DNA of 64,000 nucleotides from UBA6059 sp965227155 (GCA_965227155.1 OZ245731.1:2976001-3040000); one strand, 5' to 3'; shown: positions 34,459-43,801, numbered from the stretch's first letter. Made by a program: numbers and translations. Notes: generated by a model from the sequence alone, not told the origin.

Positions 34459-37400
34459 TTAGGCTGTTACGATTGAATATCTTATTTCATCTAGGCTATT
34501 GAGCCGCTTTATAAAAGTATCATCAGGATTGACTTTCGTGTGTCGGGAAAGCAGGTCAACATGCAGAGGTTCACCTTCATAGTCGTGAAAAACCCGCACT
34601 TTCAAATTGCAATTTCCCTTATGCTCCTCAGTAATGCTGGTGATTTCATTAATCAGGCTATCATTCAAATCCGAGAGATAAAGTTGTAACTCCACGCCTT
34701 GAACCATTTTCTCGCGTACATCAGAAAGTAGCTGAATATCCTCCACATTGAATTCAAACTCATTTTCGCGCTTCCATCGTGGTTTTATATTGCCAGTGAG
34801 GTATAAAAACCAACCATTTTCCATAAACTGTTTGAACTTGAGGTACTTATCGGAAAACATGAATATCTCATAGCTGTCTTCATAATCTTCAATGGTAAGT
34901 ATACCGAAGGGCTTACCATTTTTGGAGGTACGATGCGAGGCACTAGTTACTATTCCACCTACGCTGATGCGTCCCCGGTTGATCAAAGCCTCAGGCTCTT
35001 TTAGCTGCTTGCAGGTGGTATTGCACAATTTCTCAATTTCAAATTTATACTGATCCAGTGGGTGCCCCGATATGTATAGGCCAACAACATCTCTTTCAAT
35101 ATTGAGCATTTCAATTTTGCCGAAAGGTTCGACAGGTGTGATCTTAGGTGCGGGTACGGCTATGCCTGAATCACCTCCAAAAAGTGATGCCTGGGCACTT
35201 TGCTCCTCCAACTGTAGTTTGTTGGCATATCTGATTGATTTTTCGATAAGGCTTGGCTCGTTATCATCAGAGAATAAATACTGCCTGCGGTGGATATTCT
35301 CCCAGCAGTCAAATGCTCCCGACATGGCCAGTGCTTCAAAAGTCTTTTTGTTAACCGTTTTGAGGTTCACCCGCTTGGAAAAATCGAAGATATCAAGGTA
35401 GGGCCCATTGGCTGCTCTTTCTTCGATGATGGCACTTACTGCCGATTCACCTGTACCTTTAATGGCACCAAGCCCAAATCGAATTTCCCCCTTTTCATTT
35501 ACCTTGAAATGAATACCGGATTCATTCACATGGGGCCCTAAAACTTTGATACCAAGATTTCGACATTCTTCCATAAAGAAAGTCACCTTGTCGATATTGT
35601 TTTGGTTATGTGTAAGCACCGCCGACATATATTCCGCGGGGTAATTGGCCTTTAAGTATGCCGTATGGTAAGCCACCACGGAGTAGCAAGTAGAATGCGA
35701 TTTATTGAAGGCATAGGCTGCAAATGCTTCCCAGTCTTTCCAAATTTTTTCCAGCTTATCCTCAGGGTACCCTTTTTCTTTAGCCTGATCGATAAACTGT
35801 GGCTTCATTTTGTCGAGCACATCGCGCTTCTTTTTACCCATGGCCTTTCGAAGGATATCAGCCTCACCTTTGGTAAAGCCAGCCAGCTTCTGCGACAGCA
35901 GCATAACTTGCTCCTGGTAGACCGTAATTCCATAGGTCTCGGCAAGGTACTCCGACATGTCGTCCAGGTCATAGGTAATTTTCTCATCGCCGTGCTTTCT
36001 GGCAATGAAATTGGGGATATACTCCATTGGCCCCGGACGATAAAGGGCATTCATGGCGATTAAATCTTCAAAACGGTCGGGTTTTAATGCCCTGAGGTGC
36101 TTTTGCATTCCTGGGGACTCAAACTGGAAGGTGCCGTTGGTCTGTCCACGCTGGTACAGCTCATAAGTTTTTTCATCGTCGAGCGGAATCTGATCCGGGT
36201 CAATCTCGATTCCATGCCGCTCTTTGATCAGGGCGATTGCCGTTTTGATAATAGAAAGCGTCTTTAGACCCAGAAAGTCCATTTTGAGCATGCCTGCATT
36301 TTCCACCACACTATTATCAAACTGGGTGATCTGCAGGTCCGCTTCTTTAGATGTAGCAACCGGCACGTACTTGGTCAGGTCATCCGGGGAGATGATCACG
36401 CCACAGGCATGTGTGCCGGTAGATCGTACAGATCCTTCTATTATTTTGGCTTGCTTGAGTACCTCAGCCTCCAGATTGGTACCCTTGCTGATTTGCACCA
36501 GCTCTTTTACTTCATCAAATGCTTTTTTTAGCGTAGTGCCGGGTCTTTCAGGAATCAGCTTTGCCAGTGCATCAGTATCAGATAGGGGCAGCTCCAATAC
36601 GCGACCAGCATCCCGCACCGATGATTTTGCCGCCATGGTGCCATAAGTGATGATTTGTGCTACCTGGTTATAACCATATTTATCGATCACATACTTGATT
36701 ACCTTTTCTCGACCTTCATCATCAAAATCAATATCAATATCAGGGAGGGATACCCTGTCCGGATTCAGAAATCTCTCAAATAGTAAGTCATATTTGATAG
36801 GGTCTACATTGGTGATGCCGATACAATAGGCAACAACTGAACCGGCAGCAGAACCACGACCCGGGCCAACGGATACGCCCATTTCCCGTGCTTTATTGGT
36901 GAAATCCTGTACAATAAGGAAATAGCCGGGGTAGCCTGTATTTTCGATGGTTGCTAGCTCAAAATCAATACGTTCCTGAATCTCGGCTGTAATTTCAGCG
37001 TACCTTTTTTTGGCCCCTTCCAGGGTTAGGTATCTTAGATAGGCATTTTCACCACGCTTGCCACCATCTTCTTTATCCTGTGGGTCAACGAAAGACTCAG
37101 GGATATTAAAAGCAGGTAGCAGAACATCTCGCCGCAGTTTATAAGGCTCAAACTTTTTTAGCATTTCACCCAAATTCTCAATGGCTTCCGGGATATCGGT
37201 GAAAAGCGCTTTCATTTCCTCCTGAGTACGGAAATAAAATTCGTCGTTGGGAAAACCGTACCTAAAGCCCCTGCCTCTGCCAACAGGCGTGGACTTGAAT
37301 TCCCCTTCCTTCACACAAAGCAGCACATCATGTGCTGAAGAGTCAGCCCTATCCAAATAGTAAACATCATTGGCTGCCACCACCTTCACACCATATTTCT

Positions 37401-38691
37401 TAGCGAAACCTACCAGCACATTATTCACGTGGTTATTTTCTTCACGTCCATGTCGAATCAGCTCCACATAAAAATCATCTCCAAATACCTCCAACCACCA
37501 TTGAAAAGCTTCCTCAGCCTGTGTTTCACCTACATTGAGAATCAGATTGGGAACTTCACCAGATAGATCACCGGTGAGTGCGATTACATCTTCTTTGTAT
37601 GTCTGGATAAGTTCCTTGTCGATCCTGGGGTAGTTACCATATAAACCTTCTGTAAAGCCTATGGAGCTAAGTTTTGCCAGATTATGATAGCCATTTTTGT
37701 TTTTGGCAAGCAAAACCTGATTAAATCTTTTGTCAGGATTGTCTTTCGTGAATTTCAACTTCGTTCGCTCTTCTGCGACATAAAACTCACAACCGACGAT
37801 TGCCAATATATCGTTGGCTGAGGCTTCTTCCACAAACTTGTAAGCACCAAACATATTGCCCAGGTCGGTAAGCGCTACTGCCGGCATATTGCATTCTTTA
37901 GCTTTGGCTATAATGCCTTTAATGTCCGGTACTGCTTGTAATACTGAATATTGGGAATGGACATGCAGGTGGAAAAATGGAGCGGTGATTTCTTTAGCTT
38001 CTACCTGAACTGTACCTAATTTTCCGGAAGCTGCCGTCTCCTTTTTAGCGAAATTAGCCTCATCAAGTGCCGGAGATTCGTATTCGATTTCCTCCAGGGC
38101 TGTTTCGTCAAAGGGGCTGATTACCCTATGCTTCATAAGCCCAAAGAATGATTTGGCTGTGGCATCTACATCATAGGCAGCATCATGTGCATCGCTGAAT
38201 TTTTCACCAAATAGCTTTTCATAAAGTTCTTCCAGTTTTGGTGTTTTGAGCTTACCTCCAAGTCCGCCGGGCAGCTGGCAAAAATCAATCGATACCTCGC
38301 CCGTATCCAGGGCTTTCTTTTCCAGTAGATCTGACTCTAATTTAGCACGGAGAAATTCAGCTCCGGCAATCATATAGTCGAAGTTGACATTATGCCCGAT
38401 GACTAGCTCAGCCTTATCAAGGTCCTGCTGAAATCTGGCCAGTACGTCCTTTAATGGCTTACCTTCATTGAGGGCCCGCTCAGTGCTTATGCCATGTACC
38501 TTTTGGGCATTAAAGGGAATGGTAAACCCTTCAGGTTTTACGATCAGGTTTTGGGCTGATATCAATTCGCCTTTTGGCCCGTGCAGTTGCCATGCGATCT
38601 GTACCATGCGCGGCCAATTATCAAGATCGGTGACCGGGGCACTAAAATTATGGGGTAAACCTGTGGTTTCGGTATCAAATATGAGGTACAT
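34459..38691 (-). CDS. dnaE: DNA polymerase III alpha with fused N-terminal proofreading exonuclease
   Basis: The protein has 1410 residues, about 200 longer than ordinary DnaE. Residues 1-187 are a DnaQ-type DEDDh exonuclease: FDTETTG (Asp6, Glu8), HNVNFD (Asp105) and HDAAYDVD (His169, Asp174). A linker leads to the PHP domain, starting FFHLHVHSQYS (about residue 239). The polymerase core has PDIDIDFDDEGR near residue 650. The C-terminal part has the helix-hairpin-helix and an OB fold (GILTIEDYEDSYEIFMF). The order exonuclease-PHP-polymerase differs from PolC, where the exonuclease is inserted into PHP. It is the replicative polymerase. Its upstream region contains a perfect DnaA box. Confidence 0.95.
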   Translation of the reverse strand: MYLIFDTETTGLPHNFSAPVTDLDNWPRMVQIAWQLHGPKGELISAQNLIVKPEGFTIPFNAQKVHGISTERALNEGKPLKDVLARFQQDLDKAELVIGHNVNFDYMIAGAEFLRAKLESDLLEKKALDTGEVSIDFCQLPGGLGGKLKTPKLEELYEKLFGEKFSDAHDAAYDVDATAKSFFGLMKHRVISPFDETALEEIEYESPALDEANFAKKETAASGKLGTVQVEAKEITAPFFHLHVHSQYSVLQAVPDIKGIIAKAKECNMPAVALTDLGNMFGAYKFVEEASANDILAIVGCEFYVAEERTKLKFTKDNPDKRFNQVLLAKNKNGYHNLAKLSSIGFTEGLYGNYPRIDKELIQTYKEDVIALTGDLSGEVPNLILNVGETQAEEAFQWWLEVFGDDFYVELIRHGREENNHVNNVLVGFAKKYGVKVVAANDVYYLDRADSSAHDVLLCVKEGEFKSTPVGRGRGFRYGFPNDEFYFRTQEEMKALFTDIPEAIENLGEMLKKFEPYKLRRDVLLPAFNIPESFVDPQDKEDGGKRGENAYLRYLTLEGAKKRYAEITAEIQERIDFELATIENTGYPGYFLIVQDFTNKAREMGVSVGPGRGSAAGSVVAYCIGITNVDPIKYDLLFERFLNPDRVSLPDIDIDFDDEGREKVIKYVIDKYGYNQVAQIITYGTMAAKSSVRDAGRVLELPLSDTDALAKLIPERPGTTLKKAFDEVKELVQISKGTNLEAEVLKQAKIIEGSVRSTGTHACGVIISPDDLTKYVPVATSKEADLQITQFDNSVVENAGMLKMDFLGLKTLSIIKTAIALIKERHGIEIDPDQIPLDDEKTYELYQRGQTNGTFQFESPGMQKHLRALKPDRFEDLIAMNALYRPGPMEYIPNFIARKHGDEKITYDLDDMSEYLAETYGITVYQEQVMLLSQKLAGFTKGEADILRKAMGKKKRDVLDKMKPQFIDQAKEKGYPEDKLEKIWKDWEAFAAYAFNKSHSTCYSVVAYHTAYLKANYPAEYMSAVLTHNQNNIDKVTFFMEECRNLGIKVLGPHVNESGIHFKVNEKGEIRFGLGAIKGTGESAVSAIIEERAANGPYLDIFDFSKRVNLKTVNKKTFEALAMSGAFDCWENIHRRQYLFSDDNEPSLIEKSIRYANKLQLEEQSAQASLFGGDSGIAVPAPKITPVEPFGKIEMLNIERDVVGLYISGHPLDQYKFEIEKLCNTTCKQLKEPEALINRGRISVGGIVTSASHRTSKNGKPFGILTIEDYEDSYEIFMFSDKYLKFKQFMENGWFLYLTGNIKPRWKRENEFEFNVEDIQLLSDVREKMVQGVELQLYLSDLNDSLINEITSITEEHKGNCNLKVRVFHDYEGEPLHVDLLSRHTKVNPDDTFIKRLNSLDEIRYSIVTA

Positions 38692-38769
38692 GAAGCAGAT
38701 TTATTTTGTAGAAAAGCCTGAATAAAATTACTGAGAAAAGGGGGGAGATAGATTTTTAGGAGGCAAAAG

Positions 38770-38778
38770 TTATCCACA
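38770..38778 (+). promoter_or_regulatory. DnaA box upstream of dnaE
   Basis: TTATCCACA, the 9-mer consensus, lies 79 bases before the dnaE start. It overlaps a near-match to the -7 box (TAACTTTTG on the minus strand, one base too long). DnaA control of dnaE is possible; a single site may also be chance. Confidence 0.3.
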
Positions 38779-38805
38779 TGGTGGTTTAATTAAGCATTTT
38801 GTTAT

Positions 38806-40038
38806 TTACAGGCTTGATACTAATTCTAATTCAGAGTTCTCCAACTTATATTCATTTCCATTTTGATCTCTTAAAAATAATTTTATTTCTAAACTGTAAA
38901 GCAAACCAGGTGTACTAGATTTTGGCTCTAAAAGTACTAGTATTTTATATCCAGAATAGGGTTTGATATTAAAGTTGGGTTGATTGACAATTATCCACTC
39001 CTTATCTAAAACTTCATCAGTAATTTTTACGCTAATATTTGGTGAACTTAATATAGCACCATCCGATGGCTTAATTTCAAAATCTGAAATAGTGGCCATT
39101 GATTTTGATATTATTTGTAATTTATCTGGATACAAGTACCTGTTAAAACCATTAACTAATAAAAACTCTACCCAAAGAGCCCTATAAGGTATAGTGTCAT
39201 TTCCTAATATGATTATTTGATTTTGAGATATATCAAGTATCCCAAGTGTCAATGAATCTTCTAATTCAGTTTGTGTAAAATCTATTCTAGGCTGAAATAA
39301 ATCCTTGGAATCTATCTTATTTATTTTTGGAAGATGTGAATTGGAATTTTTATTAGTGTTTATGATGTAGTAAACCAAAAAAAATATTAGGAATCCGAGA
39401 AAAATATTTGCAGAAACAATAAACCTTGATGTACTTGATTTCTTTTCATTTAGTAAGTCAATTGTGTCGTCTGGAATTTCTAATAGGTTGTTTTTTTTAT
39501 TGGTTAACAATTCAATTTTAAGACCAAGTATTATAATCAATATTTTACCAGGGTATTCCTTACCTTGTTTGTTTTCATTTAGAATCCTTGATAACCATTT
39601 AAATCTTTGGGCAGGATCTTGATTGGTTTCAATTAAACTTGGGAATATTTTCTCTTTTCTAAGTTGACTCAACCTGATAAAAAATTCATGCTGTTCTTTA
39701 AAGGTGTGTTTATTTGTTTCCTTGTAGTTGCAAAGATGTTTATAAAGGATTTCAGCCTTATCGATATCGGTGCTACTGGATTTTTTATTAATTCGATCAC
39801 AAACTATCCGGTTTGCGAGATGTTTTAATTGGCTTGGTGTGCACTTCAAGCCTCCATTTTCAATAGATATGGTTTGATGTATTGTCTCGAAATCATCATA
39901 ATACCGTTTGTATTTGTCCGGATTATTGATTGAATCGATAAGAAAGCTTCTAATGTTTGTAACAATTGTCTCAGGGTTTTTTCTAAATAGCTCATCGAGC
40001 TTTTCTTCATACGCACTTTTTTTATGAAATACTTCCAC
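38806..40038 (-). CDS. Unknown single-pass membrane protein
   Basis: The protein has 410 residues and I do not recognise it. The N-terminal 210 or so residues are helical, highly charged and signal-free, so cytosolic. One membrane helix follows (IVSANIFLGFLIFFLVYYII, about residues 212-232), then a beta-rich extracytoplasmic domain of about 170 residues. The gene is AT-richer than dnaE next to it. It lies 10 bases after the 40049-40618 gene on the same strand, which also encodes a short membrane anchor plus an extracytoplasmic beta-rich domain, so the two probably act together. Confidence 0.7.
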   Translation of the reverse strand: MEVFHKKSAYEEKLDELFRKNPETIVTNIRSFLIDSINNPDKYKRYYDDFETIHQTISIENGGLKCTPSQLKHLANRIVCDRINKKSSSTDIDKAEILYKHLCNYKETNKHTFKEQHEFFIRLSQLRKEKIFPSLIETNQDPAQRFKWLSRILNENKQGKEYPGKILIIILGLKIELLTNKKNNLLEIPDDTIDLLNEKKSSTSRFIVSANIFLGFLIFFLVYYIINTNKNSNSHLPKINKIDSKDLFQPRIDFTQTELEDSLTLGILDISQNQIIILGNDTIPYRALWVEFLLVNGFNRYLYPDKLQIISKSMATISDFEIKPSDGAILSSPNISVKITDEVLDKEWIIVNQPNFNIKPYSGYKILVLLEPKSSTPGLLYSLEIKLFLRDQNGNEYKLENSELELVSSL

Positions 40039-40048
40039 AAAAACTCAA

Positions 40049-40618
40049 TTAAGAAGCTATAAAATAATGCCTGTCAGAATACAGAGTTAAATTTCTATTA
40101 TTATCTAATAGACTGGTAAAAACAAACTTGAACCTGTACCTGTAAATAGTACCTTCACTAATATTAGGTGAAGTAGCAACCTCAACTATGATTCTATTAT
40201 CCGAAGGAGTACTTTTATTAAACAAGTTAAAATCATTTGGAATTATTGTGTAAGTTCTTGCATCTTCTTCGATTACAAAATAGGGATTGAAATCAGAAAC
40301 TCTTGCTGGTAGTGGCCATTTTTTTTCCTTATAATTTTCTGATTGGAAGGAGGCAATCAATTCTAAACTCACTTTGTTCAAAGACCAGTTTTTTTTGGAA
40401 TTGTTTTCCAGTTGAATTGTAATTTTCGAATAACCCAATGCAACTAATGGGCTTTCAATTGTTGCACTAGTGTCATCACCGGCACTAATTTTCTCAGTTT
40501 GCACCCACTGTTTTAATACAAAGTACTCAATAGGATCCTCCTCAATAGTTTTAACAACTACTTTTTGATCTTCCAAGATTATAGGAGCTATGTACATTAA
40601 CAGAATTGCCAGTATCAT
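40049..40618 (-). CDS. Unknown membrane-anchored protein
   Basis: The protein has 189 residues and no recognised family. It begins directly with a hydrophobic anchor (MILAILLMYIAPIIL). A soluble, beta-rich domain follows (YSKITIQLENNSKKNWSLNK, later YRYRFKFVFTS). The shape resembles the outer domain of its operon partner (38806-40038), so both may face the same compartment. No catalytic motif is visible. Confidence 0.65.
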   Translation of the reverse strand: MILAILLMYIAPIILEDQKVVVKTIEEDPIEYFVLKQWVQTEKISAGDDTSATIESPLVALGYSKITIQLENNSKKNWSLNKVSLELIASFQSENYKEKKWPLPARVSDFNPYFVIEEDARTYTIIPNDFNLFNKSTPSDNRIIVEVATSPNISEGTIYRYRFKFVFTSLLDNNRNLTLYSDRHYFIAS

Positions 40619-40894
40619 AAAAACTTGATCATCAGTTGATTTTTGATAGTTTGAATTTAAGTGGAATTATCAGGAATTAACAGGAATTTCAATTGAACTA
40701 CGGAATTAAATATACAACATATGCACAAGAAGAGGACTTTTGGCTATGACTTGATCAAGTACTAATGTTAATTATTGACATCTGAAAAGATGTAAGACAT
40801 GGCAGTTTCAATTTTAAAGGGATGAAACTACTGCAGGCCAATAATCCCTAGTTACGCGTAACGCTTTGCTTTTTGATCTTAAAACGTGAGCAAA
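40619..40894. other. Intergenic region with a 12-bp perfect palindrome
   Basis: This is the 276-base divergent region between the unknown membrane gene (minus) and the small lipoprotein (plus). GTTACGCGTAAC at 40851-40862 is a perfect palindrome 33 bases before the lipoprotein start, a plausible operator. A short direct repeat CAGGAATT occurs twice near 40670-40690. No exact TAnnTTTG box and no further ORF was found. Confidence 0.5.
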
Positions 40895-41035
40895 ATGAAA
40901 GCGTTAAGATTGATTTTATTGTGTTTACTGTTTTTTTCAATTGCGGGATGTTCCGAATCGCTTGATGAAATTAAGCCAGATGAGGAAGTCCGCTTTGGAG
41001 GAGACGATGATGATTGTAAAGGATCGTGCAATTAA
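40895..41035 (+). CDS. 46-residue lipoprotein upstream of the sensor kinase
   Basis: This short ORF starts MKALRLILLCLLFFSIAGC, a textbook lipoprotein signal with lipobox SIAGC. The 28-residue mature part is very acidic (DEIKPDEEV, GGDDDDCKGSCN) with two more Cys at the end. A palindrome precedes it and a strong hairpin follows its stop by seven bases. It lies directly before a TPR sensor kinase gene on the same strand. Function unknown. It might be a target or partner of that two-component system. Confidence 0.65.
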   Translation: MKALRLILLCLLFFSIAGCSESLDEIKPDEEVRFGGDDDDCKGSCN

Positions 41036-41042
41036 TTTAGTA

Positions 41043-41071
41043 TTTTGGAGGGCCATTAAGGCCTTCCAAAA
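41043..41071 (+). terminator. Strong hairpin after the small lipoprotein gene
   Basis: TTTTGGAGGGCC, loop ATTAA, GGCCTTCCAAAA: a 12-bp stem with one G-U pair, seven bases after the lipoprotein stop. It lacks a downstream T tract, so termination or mRNA protection are both possible. Its presence argues that this stretch is non-coding and that the kinase starts further downstream. Confidence 0.5.
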
Positions 41072-41138
41072 AATTCTATTACAACCCTCTAAACATATTA
41101 CAATTATTAATTTCCACATAACATATTGCAAACCCACA

Positions 41139-43031
41139 TTGAAAGGTATTTTATTTCTTGGGCTGGTTATTTTATTTCTAGTATCATGTGATCAAAGCAA
41201 TTATGATACGTTAGAAAATTTTGATAAAGCTGAGGTAAGGGGTGATTCATTATATTCAATAGGTGATAGCTTGTATTTTGATGGTAAGTACTCTTTTGCA
41301 ATTGATTTTTATCAAAAATCTATACCCTTATTCTTTTATAATAAAAAAAAGTTATCCAATGCGACAAATGATATAGGACTTTGCTATAAAAAGCTTGGAG
41401 TGTATGATAGTGCCAAATATTATTATAGTAGAGCATTAGAAATAGATTTAATGCAACAGGATTCCTCTCTTATAGCAGGAAGACTTAGAAATCTTGGAAA
41501 TCTAGAAAAAAACTTTGGTCATTTTGCTAAAGCAGCAACCTATTATGTTGAAGCACTCAAATATGAAGAAAAAAGCAAGTATGGTTCTATTTTTAATTCT
41601 TTGGGTAATTTAAATGAAGAACTGGAAAATTTTGATGAAGCTTTAGGTTACTTAATGCAAGCAAAATTAATGTATACTAAAAGTGGAGATTCTGTAAAAC
41701 TAGGCTATGTCTACAATAATATCGGTTTAGTATATTTTGGATTGGACCAATTGGATAGTGCACTGTACAATTATTACCGCGCTATGGAAATGAAACAATT
41801 GTATGACCCCCAATCATTACCTTCAACATATTTGAATATTGGAGAAGCATTATTAAGGCAAAATAGGTTAGATGTTGCGAAGAAATATTTAACCAAATCT
41901 TTAAATTCTACTAATAATGAAAACCTCCTAATCATTCAAAACCTACTAGCCAGGTTGTACCTTGAACTTAGCGATTTAAATAAAGCAAGAGTTTTCCTTG
42001 ATAATACATATAATAAAGCACTATCTGATAATGATACTCGTGCACTCATACCTAATCTGAGATTAACATCTACTTACTATTATAGATTAGGACAGTATAA
42101 TAAGGCATATGAATATTTAAAAAGATGGTCCCATTTAAGAGATAGTCTGTTCAATGAGGAAAAAATTAAAAATCTGAAAATCATAACTGATTATGAAAAA
42201 AGCCAAATCGAATCAGAAAAAAGAGCAGCAGAAAAGGCAGTTTCTGATGCAGTAATGGAAGCTGAGTTAGAGAAGAGCCGAGCAGATGTAGCTCTTTTCA
42301 TTGCTATCATATTGTTTCTACTTTTTTCATTGATAGTCGTCTCACTATATCTGGTATTGAAACAAAGATCCAAACTGCGTAAGCAAGCAATTGAATTACG
42401 TATAAAAAAAGCAAAAATTGAAGCTCTAAATCGCCAAAATATTCATTTCACAAAAAACTCTCTTTCTGAAATCATTGGATTATTAAACCTTGAGAATAAG
42501 GGGCTTTCAAGTGAAGTTAGGCAGATAATACTATCACAAAAACTACGAATTGAAACTATATCAATTTTATTCAATTATCTTTTTGAATATGGAAATGATC
42601 AAAAAAATTCCATTTTATTGAAAGACTACTTGGCCAGGATTATTGAAAACACATTTGATGCATTATTGGAAAAAAGAGATCAGGTAAAATTGATTCTTGA
42701 GATAGATGATATCAGTGTTGATGAGAACCTTGCAATGTGTATAGGTATAATTTTAAATGAGTTTTGTGTAAATGCATGTAAATATGCTTTCGGAAAAGAC
42801 AGGTTAGGTGTGTTCAGTGTACAAGTAAAAAGAGTAAATGGGTTATTGAATATCCATGTTTATGATAATGGTCCAGGTTTGCCGGATACATTTGAAGTGT
42901 TAGCTGCCAAATCATTTGGGTTTAAATTAATTAATTTGCTTTGTCAGGATATAGATGCGAAATTAAGTGTTTTAAGTATTGATAAAGGTTCTAATTTCAG
43001 CATCAAAATTCCTTTTAAACTAGTCGCCTAA
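41139..43031 (+). CDS. TPR-containing sensor histidine kinase (HisKA_2 type)
   Basis: With a TTG start at 41139 the protein has 630 residues and a clean lipoprotein-like signal (GILFLGLVILFLVSC). ATG codons further upstream (from 40941) would translate through the lipoprotein gene and the hairpin, so I reject them. About eight TPR-like helical repeats follow in the periplasm, then one membrane helix (residues 384-408). The H-box NIHFTKNSLSEI has His436, the N-box is NEFCVNACKYAF, and the G-box is DNGPGLP. A LytTR regulator follows after 11 bases. The TPRs probably sense an envelope ligand. The gene is AT-rich: a 60-base sample at 41521 counts 19 G+C. Confidence 0.85.
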   Translation: MKGILFLGLVILFLVSCDQSNYDTLENFDKAEVRGDSLYSIGDSLYFDGKYSFAIDFYQKSIPLFFYNKKKLSNATNDIGLCYKKLGVYDSAKYYYSRALEIDLMQQDSSLIAGRLRNLGNLEKNFGHFAKAATYYVEALKYEEKSKYGSIFNSLGNLNEELENFDEALGYLMQAKLMYTKSGDSVKLGYVYNNIGLVYFGLDQLDSALYNYYRAMEMKQLYDPQSLPSTYLNIGEALLRQNRLDVAKKYLTKSLNSTNNENLLIIQNLLARLYLELSDLNKARVFLDNTYNKALSDNDTRALIPNLRLTSTYYYRLGQYNKAYEYLKRWSHLRDSLFNEEKIKNLKIITDYEKSQIESEKRAAEKAVSDAVMEAELEKSRADVALFIAIILFLLFSLIVVSLYLVLKQRSKLRKQAIELRIKKAKIEALNRQNIHFTKNSLSEIIGLLNLENKGLSSEVRQIILSQKLRIETISILFNYLFEYGNDQKNSILLKDYLARIIENTFDALLEKRDQVKLILEIDDISVDENLAMCIGIILNEFCVNACKYAFGKDRLGVFSVQVKRVNGLLNIHVYDNGPGLPDTFEVLAAKSFGFKLINLLCQDIDAKLSVLSIDKGSNFSIKIPFKLVA

Positions 43032-43042
43032 TTATATGTAAT

Positions 43043-43801
43043 ATGAAAATTCTTGTTGTAGAAGATAAAGCTGTTCTAGCTCAAGATATTGTTGATAGAC
43101 TTCAATCATTTGGGTTTAACAATATTATTGGCCCATTTAATAACGGGGAATTGGCACTTCAGAACTCTAGGAAAGTGAAACCAGATCTGGCAATACTTGA
43201 TATTGAGCTAAAGGGTAGAATGAATGGTATTGAATTAGCAAAATATTTAAAAGCAGATTATAAAATCCCGATAGTTTTTCTCTCTAAACATCAGGATGAC
43301 GAGACTTTTAGACATATGTTGGAGGTAAATCCATCCTATTTTCTGAATAAGCCTTTTACAAATAGTGAGTTAAAAATGGCGATTCTTAATTCATCTAATG
43401 GTGTGCATCCCGAACCTAAAAAAGTTGATATTGAGATATTAAATGATCGGATTTTTGTTCGAAATGGCAGAGGAAAATTTTTCATATTACTAAATGAAAT
43501 ATTATGGTTACAATCAGGAGGTGGTGAAACCTCGAAAGTTGTAGCTAAGAATAGTCACGGAAAAATTATAGAAGCTACCATTGGCCACACATTAAATACT
43601 TTAGAAAAAAAGTTAAATTTCTACCCATACTTAGTACGTTGCTCAAGATATTATATTGTTAACCTTAAGTCTGTTGATAAAATAATAGACGGATCTTTAA
43701 ATAGTAATGCCAAAAAGAAAGCTCTTTTAGTAAATGGCCAGGAAATACCAGTTGGATCAAAGTATCGAAAATCTGTTATGGATAAGCTCCATATTTTTTG
43801 A
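43043..43801 (+). CDS. LytTR-family response regulator
   Basis: The protein has 252 residues. The N-terminal receiver has the acidic pair Glu7-Asp8, phospho-acceptor Asp53 (LAILDIEL), and a Lys in FLNKPF. The C-terminal LytTR DNA-binding domain has the typical YLVRCSRYYIVNLKSVDKI and ends in PVGSKYRKSVMDKL. It is the cognate regulator of the preceding TPR kinase. The envelope gene run starting at 43929 on the same strand is the obvious candidate target, although the 127-base gap shows no recognised LytTR repeat. Confidence 0.92.
   Translation: MKILVVEDKAVLAQDIVDRLQSFGFNNIIGPFNNGELALQNSRKVKPDLAILDIELKGRMNGIELAKYLKADYKIPIVFLSKHQDDETFRHMLEVNPSYFLNKPFTNSELKMAILNSSNGVHPEPKKVDIEILNDRIFVRNGRGKFFILLNEILWLQSGGGETSKVVAKNSHGKIIEATIGHTLNTLEKKLNFYPYLVRCSRYYIVNLKSVDKIIDGSLNSNAKKKALLVNGQEIPVGSKYRKSVMDKLHIF

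Noticed and set aside
35665..36646. Plus-strand ORFs opposite dnaE
   Set aside because: They are shadows of the polymerase coding strand; composition and residues give no protein family.
40941..41138. ATG starts for the sensor kinase upstream of 41139
   Set aside because: They overlap the small lipoprotein ORF and cross a strong hairpin, and they place 66 residues before the natural signal sequence.
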